The notes under the pieces are model-generated. The model searched no databases. It had not been told where the DNA came from and saw only the letters and a list, made by a program, of their open reading frames with translations. Below are positions 58,393 through 64,000 of a DNA stretch of 64,000 nt, piece after piece. The stretch comes from Cochliopodium minus (taxonomy: Eukaryota; Discosea; Himatismenida; Cochliopodiidae): contig JAMYWO010000006.1 in the NCBI GenBank assembly GCA_024220525.1, positions 235,996 through 299,995 on the forward strand, read 5' to 3'. The position numbers and the translations under genes are program-made. The first letter of the stretch is position 1; every line of letters begins with the position of its first letter.

Positions 58393-60280
58393 TTATTTAA
58401 ACCAACCTGAATTTATCATATTCACAATGGAAATGATCCAAAAAGGAATGGTAATCATAGAGATTAAATAAGAGAAAATCATGAAATTGGATGATTTTTT
58501 TTTGCAAAAATTTTCTTGGTCGCAAACTCTGTAAATGTCCATATCTGTTGGAAGAACGTTTGCAATAACATAAATTATAATCAAAATTGGTTCTTCACCT
58601 CTCAATACCCATTTTGAAAAAGAATAGATGATAGGAACCTGTTTGTCACAAATATGACTGTTTTTCGAAAAATCAAAATAACTTTTGTTTAAATTTACCA
58701 TGGAAAGAGGAACTAATACCAATTTACAAAAACAGACTGCAATAACTTCTCCCCAAATGATATTTTCAAAAAAAATTTTGGATTTGCTTAATGTGACACC
58801 TTTTAAATCAAAATAAAATCAAAATAAAAAAAAATGAAAAATGAAAATAAATTACCAACTGAAATTAGAAGAATTACAACTTTGAAAAAAAATAAAATTA
58901 ATAATTAAAAAGCAATTATTTTTTTTACTAGCTCCTGCCGAAGAAGTTTTTATCATATCCGAAAAGAAACCAAGCAAAGGAATTTTTTCTTCTGTATTAA
59001 AAAATAATTTTTGAATAGGACTAATTATTCCCACAATACATCCTTTCAAAAAAAAAAAAAAATAATCAAAAATAATCAAAAATAAAATTCAAAATAAAAA
59101 AAATCAAAAAATAATAAACCCAATATTCCAAAAATAACAGGTGTATTTGTAAAAATTCCTAAAAAAACCTTTAAAAAAATATTGCATTTTTCTTTTTGAT
59201 GAATCTTCTCAAAAATATTGTCTCCAAATGTACTCGTATTAAAACTCTCGTTAAAACTTTTGGTACATTCAACACCACAAAACCCATCATTAACATCTTC
59301 AATCTCAACCAATTTATTTTTTTCATCAAAAGAATTTTCATGAGAAAAAAGATCATTTCTTGTATTTTTTACATTTTCACTGAAACTGTTGTAATTTTTC
59401 ACACTATTTTCATTTTCTTGAAAAATATTTTTTTCTTCATTATTTTCTTTTCCTGAAGGTATTAAAATTTTATTTAGCACAACCCACTTTATCATTTCAT
59501 TGAATAGAATGTAGAAAGAAATATACGCCATTCCTTTTTCAGAGTTTTTCATCTCTGAAAAATTTCCTCCATTCAAAAAAAGTACTTGTATGATATACAA
59601 TGCAAATGAATTAATATTGCTCATTGAAATGAAAATCTTTTCAAAAAAAAAATGTTAAAATTTAGAAAAATTTCAATTTTTTCTTTGTTATGTTTTTTTT
59701 TTTTTACAACTGACAATTTTTTTGTTTGATCTTTTGTCTTTATTACTTTTTGAGAGATCCATCCTTTGTTTTTAATTAATATTATTTTCAAAAAAAATTA
59801 TAAAATCTTGAATTTCCAAAAAATGAAAACTAACCAATCAAAGATCCCATTAGAATGCTCGACAAGCTAATTACTTTTTAAAATTAATTTGATAAATTTT
59901 TAAAAAAAAAAAAAAAATTATAAATTCTAAATTTTACTTGGGATGGTCCTATTGTTTTATCAAAATTCTTTTTAAATTTGTCAATTTTTGTTAAAAATCA
60001 TGTAATACCAAAATTGAAAAATATTATTCACTGTGAAATATTGGGAGAGATTATATAGCAAGAATGATGGCAATAAAATGATATGTATCAATTTTTCAAA
60101 TGATTTGCTCGAATTCTCATCCAATATCTTGAATATGCAAAGTAAATATCCCACTTAAAATTTGTATAATCAGAAATATAAAGAATATTATTCATTGTGA
60201 GATTTACTAATAGAAAATAAAATAATTCCAATCATTGAAATAAGGGTAGTTTTGAAGACCATCAATTTATCATAACGCAT
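58393..60280 (-). CDS. Auxin-efflux-carrier-type membrane protein (PIN/PILS, Mem_trans family)
   Basis: About nine exons on the minus strand from ATG 60280. The N-terminal helices read TTLISMIGIILFSIMGYLLC, then FKILDENSSKSFEKL and IHIILLPSFLLYNLSQYFTV, matching the conserved first bundle of the family (G-Y-L-L, L-P-x-F/L). NFDKTIGPSQVISLSSILMG and SMSNINSFALYIIQVLF follow; the latter replaces the N-S-x-x-L-P of PILS proteins. A polar Asn/Glu loop of about 100 residues precedes the second bundle: IFTNTPVIFGILGCIVGII, SPIQKLFFN, LLISVG-like, IIWGEVIAVCFCKLVLVP, and FMIFSYLISMITIPFW at the end. Ten helices with a long central loop is the normal PIN/PILS topology. In non-plants such carriers occur in fungi and amoebae with unknown substrates. 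An intron of about 41 bases near 59970 is among the shortest here. Confidence 0.75.
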
Positions 60281-60414
60281 TTTTTTATTTGAAATTTCTT
60301 AATTCTTTGGGGCAATCGAAAAAATTCATCAATGACATCTCCTGTTTCATTATCCATGTCTTCTCCCAAAAAATTGAAGGTAATCATCAAGAAAACCAAA
60401 ATCTATTTTTCCCA

Positions 60415-60514
60415 NNNNNNNNNNNNNNNNNNNNNNNNNNNNNNNNNNNNNNNNNNNNNNNNNNNNNNNNNNNNNNNNNNNNNNNNNNNNNNNNNNNNNN
60501 NNNNNNNNNNNNNN
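60415..60514. other. Assembly gap of 100 N
   Basis: Exactly 100 N, the conventional placeholder for a gap of unknown length. The flanks are not duplicates of each other. It lies between the divergent starts of the PIN-like and Roco genes, so promoter sequence and possibly a 5' exon of either gene may be missing. Confidence 0.95.
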
Positions 60515-60555
60515 TAAAAATAAAATTGGTTCGAAAGAAATAAGAGGATCAATAA

Positions 60556-63500
60556 ATGGAATTGGAAAAGTATTATTTGCTTCCCAAAAGATACCATTTT
60601 TCTGAAAAGTCAATCAAAAAAGCATTGACAGTTTTGGAAAAAGAGTGTGACGATTTAAACACCTTAAATGAAGCTAGAAAACATGTGGGAAGTTTATGTG
60701 TCTATTTATATCTCACATATAACGCGAAAGTAGCATTATTCAATGAACAATTGAGCAGTTGTAGCAAATTCAAAGCATTGATCCCTAAATTGATGAGAGA
60801 TGAAGTGGAAATATTGAATCTTAAAGACTGTAAAATGAAATTCGAGCATTCTCTTGTATTATATCAGGTAATCATTCTTTCCAATTCAAAAAAATCAAAT
60901 CAAATTTAAGAAATAAATAAATAATTATGTTGGAAAAATATATGTGTTGAAAATAATGATATTACAAAGTTAAAATATCAAATAATAATTGAATAAATTT
61001 TTTTAAGGATATTTTAATATTCCCTCGTTCCATAAAAAAATCTTTTTTTTAATTTAATTTATCATTCATCATTTAGTTGCTCATAACTACCAAAAACTTG
61101 AAACAGATTGACTTGTCAAACAACATTTTGGGTGGAGATGGGATAGCACTCCTCATAAGATCACTCATGTTCAACAACACCCTGACAATACTAGATGTAA
61201 GACATAACAACATAAAGGTAAAAAAAAAACTTAATAACCTGATAATTTGTTTATTTTAATTTTAAATTTTTATGATTTTCTTTTTGATTTTATCGTAATT
61301 AATTTTTATTTATTAATTAATTTTTTAATATTTTATTTATTATTTTTACTTTATTTTATTTTTCATTTTTTATTTTTATTAATATTTTGTTTTAATTTTT
61401 AATTTTTAGAAAACGGATCAAAAAGCAATAGACAAGTTGTTGGACGTGTTGGAAACAAGGTATAAAATACAGGTTTTCTTGAAAGAGGATCTGGACTTGT
61501 TCGACGACTCAATAGATATTATAAACAAAAAGGATATGAATAGAATCAACCAAATCAACACTCAAAACTCCAATTTCAAAAAGGTAACAAAAAAATAAAA
61601 ATTACAAAAAAATAAATTACAAAAAATAATTAACAAAAAAAATTAATAAAAAAAATTATTTAAAATAAAATCATTTAAAATAAAATCAAAAAAAAATGAA
61701 TAAAAAAATCAAAAAATTTTTTTAAAAAAATATAAAAATAAAATATTAAAATAAAATAAGAAAAATTAAAAATTATCGAAAAAAATTAAAAAAATATCAA
61801 AAAATAATTAACTTATAAAAATTATTTTTAAAAAAAGTTTTATGAGAACAAAGAAACGGAGATTATTTTGAAAGGAAGATTTTATAAATACTTTCCCAAA
61901 AACATTTGCAGTCTCACATGGATTTCTCACATGAACATATCTTATGGAAATCTGACCGAGATTCCTCCCCATTTGTCCTACTTAGTCAATTTGGAAAGAT
62001 TTGAAATGAAAAAACATCAATTAACTACCATTACCCCTTTGTTTTATAAATTAAAAAGTAAAAAAATGTTTTTACATGAATTATTAATCACTAGTTTTAA
62101 ATTTTATTTTTTTAATTTTGATTTAAAACAATTCTTAAATTAAATTCAATTTATAAATTTTTTATTTTTCACTTTTCAATATTTATTTTTATTTTATATT
62201 TTTTATTTTCATTTTTTATTTTTTATTTTTTATTTTTTATTTTTTAATAATTTATATCAATTTTTCATTTATGTTATTCATTTAATGTATTTTATTTTTA
62301 TATGGAAAAGAATTAAAATATTTGGACTTATCGAACAACAAATTGGAAATGCTGCCAATCTCCATTTTTGGGTTGATAAATTTGGAAACTCTGTTGCTGA
62401 ACAATAACAAATTAACCAGTTTGTTCGTTGCAAAACTCACCAAACTCACCACCCTCAACATCGAAGAAAACAACTTGCATTTTCCACCAATAGGTAAAAA
62501 TAAACAAAAAGAAAAGTTAATAAATAATAAAAAAATAAAAAAATAAAAAAATAAAAATAAAAAAATAAAAAAATAAATAAAAAATAAAAACAAAAATTAA
62601 TTAATAACAAAAATCAAAAAATAAATAATAAAAAATAAAAAATTAAAAAATTTAAAAAATAAAAAAATAAAAAATAAAATATCAAAAAAATAAAATATTA
62701 AAAATATTGGAAATAATAAAATGAAAAATAAAAATAAAATTTTTTTTTAGGATTGCAAGCGTTAACTAAATTATCAAACTTTAACATCATAAAAAATCCT
62801 TTGGGCGAGTTGCCACCTCAGGTTTCTTCTTTGGACGTTTCCCTCCTTCACAAGGGAATTCTTCAATATTATGAAGAAATTGAAAATGAAAAAGTGGAAT
62901 GGAACCGTGTCAAATGTGTGATCTTGGGGTAAATAAAATTGAAATAAAAAAAATAAAAAATAAAAAATAAAATAAACAATAAACAATAAACAATAAAAAA
63001 TAAACAATAAAATAAAATAAAAATAAACAATAAACAATAAAATAAAAAATAATAAAAAATAAAAAATAAACAATAAAATAAAATATAAAAATAAAAAAAT
63101 AAAAAATAAAAAAAATAGAAAAGAAAGCACGGGAAAAACAACAATTATAAATAGATTTTTAAATATGAAGACGAATGAAAACATTTCTACGGATGGAATA
63201 CAGTTCACTGACATTCTACTCAAGAACGAAACTCAAAACACTTTTTTCAGGTTTTGCGATTTTGGAGGGCAGTCTGTATTTTGTAAAAAAAAAAATCCTG
63301 TTCAAAAATAAAATTAATTATAAAACAAATGAAAATCAATAATTAATTTCAAAAATCAAAAATAAAATAAATATTTAAAATCAAAATCAAAAAAAACAAA
63401 TAAGAAATATCAAAAATCAATTAATAAAATTTTTAAAAAAATAAATAAAATTCTTTTTACAAAAAATAAATTATCAAAAAAATCAAAAAAATCAAAAAAT

Positions 63501-64000
63501 AAAAATAAATAAAAAAATAAATAAGAAAAAAATTAAAAAAAATTCAAAAATTTCAAAAATAAATAAAATTCTTTTTACAAAATTTTAAAATAAAATAAAA
63601 TTTTGAAAATTATTTAAAATTATTTTTTTAAATTTTTAGATCCCACACATCAGTTTTTTCTTAGTGACAGAAGTATTTATATCATTGTTTTTGATGCGAG
63701 TGAACAGGACTTCAAGAGCAGAGTGGAGTATTGGTTGAACACCATTTCCAACATTGTCAAGCTTGAAAGCAAAGTCTTTTGCATTTTGATTGCCTCGCAT
63801 AAGGACCATTGTACTACGCAACAAATTGAGTTTGTCAATCAAGGTAAAAAAAATAAATTAATTACATAATAAAAAAATGAAAAAATAAATAAAAAAATAA
63901 TAAAAAAATAATAAAAAAATAAAAAATAATAAAAAATATAAAAAATAAAAAATAAAAAAATAAAAAAATAAAAAAATAAAAAAATAAAAAAATAAAAAAA
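60556..64000 (+). CDS. Roco protein: LRR and Roc GTPase domain (partial, 3' end outside window)
   Basis: The gene starts at ATG 60556 (MELEKYYLLPKRYHF), just after the gap, and continues past the window end. Exons encode a helical N-terminus, then leucine-rich repeats: KNLKQIDLSNNILGGDGIAL, LTILDVRHNNIK, LKYLDLSNNKLEMLPISIFG, INLETLLLNNNKLTSL and LTTLNIEENNLHFPP. A Roc GTPase follows: P-loop VILGKESTGKTTIINRF, split by an AT-rich intron at about 62932-63113; switch II FCDFGGQSVFDPTHQFFL; and YIIVFDASEQDF. The guanine-specificity motif appears as ASHKDH, where N/TKxD is usual, which needs the rest of the gene to judge. The family includes LRRK2 and the Dictyostelium Roco proteins, in which a COR domain and often a kinase follow; these would lie beyond 64000. 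Confidence 0.85.
62510..62750 (+). repeat. A-rich intron of the Roco gene
   Basis: AAAAATAAAAAAT-type low-complexity sequence fills this intron. Comparable blocks fill introns at 62940-63115, 63300-63630 and 63850-64000 of the same gene. The RNA strand is A-rich here, unlike the T-rich introns of the large minus-strand gene. Confidence 0.75.
63885..64000 (+). repeat. AAAAAAT microsatellite at window end
   Basis: Regular AAAAAAT units at the very end of the window, after the donor site GTAAAAAA at 63843. The stretch is probably intronic in the Roco gene. Confidence 0.75.

Noticed and set aside
63885-64000. Telomere or centromere repeat
   Set aside because: AAAAAAT units of the same kind occur in many introns across the window and follow a donor site; nothing marks a chromosome end.
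1-64000. tRNA, rRNA or CRISPR arrays
   Set aside because: No cloverleaf with T-loop GTTCRA and acceptor pairing, no rRNA-like conserved blocks and no spaced repeats were found by eye.

Overview
This 64 kb window comes from a very AT-rich nuclear genome of a free-living, probably amoeboid, protist. Genes are dense: 22 gene models, most with several short AT-rich GT-AG introns, are separated by 0.1-0.5 kb of A/T homopolymer. TAA, TAG and TGA all act as stops, so the code is standard. Asn-rich runs, cAMP-receptor-like GPCRs, a DOCK GEF, a Roco protein, a TKL kinase with arrestin and RhoGAP-like parts, a copine and a GT60 GlcNAc-transferase together suggest an amoebozoan (dictyostelid-like) or a heterolobosean. 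The sequence alone does not decide between them. An EF-hand mitochondrial carrier shows that the lineage has mitochondria. Gene models were built by hand from splice sites and family resemblance; no database search was run.

Layout. 1-3334 (-): UBZ zinc finger plus CLU-like protein, cut by the window start. 3589-18190 (+): three consecutive small-GTPase regulators, namely a RhoGEF(DH-PH-PH)-copine fusion, a RasGAP and a DOCK-family GEF. 18362-21822 (+): Asn-rich coiled-coil protein. 21946-23898 (-): divergent RasGAP-like protein. 23985-25420: AT microsatellite and a decayed LINE. 25586-26594 (-): seven-TM receptor. 26778-28915 (+): secreted vanin/biotinidase-like amidohydrolase. 29098-31406 (+): calcium-regulated mitochondrial carrier. 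31539-33967 (-): MFS transporter. 34150-34330: three hairpins in the divergent intergenic space. 34441-36227 (+): LRR-MYND protein. 36273-38336 (-): GT60 glycosyltransferase. 38616-39661 (+): HAD pyrimidine-nucleotidase-like enzyme. 39880-42973 (+): kinase-arrestin-RhoGAP-like protein. 43249-44964 (+): cAMP-receptor-like GPCR. 45098-51720 (-): very large nucleotidyltransferase/kinase-like/LRR/zinc protein. 51921-54191 (+): mitochondrial arginase homologue without its metal site. 54561-55562 (+): coiled coil with membrane tail. 55669-56634 (-): LRR protein. 56747-58275 (+): cysteine-rich protein. 58393-60280 (-): PIN/PILS-type membrane carrier. 60556-64000 (+): Roco (LRR-Roc) protein running off the end.

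The common theme is signalling: Rho, Ras and Rac regulators, receptors, a Roco GTPase and LRR adaptors fill most of the window, with transporters and a few enzymes between them. No operon logic is expected or seen. The most unusual items are the RhoGEF-copine fusion, the metal-less arginase with a strongly basic tail, the four-part nucleotidyltransferase/kinase-like/LRR/zinc protein, the kinase-arrestin-RhoGAP protein whose GAP arginine finger is a glutamate, and the triple hairpin at 34168-34322. Two assembly gaps (11433-11532 and 60415-60514) and two single ambiguous bases (24057, 56536) affect models; the first gap is flanked by an exact 77-base duplicate and is probably artificial.
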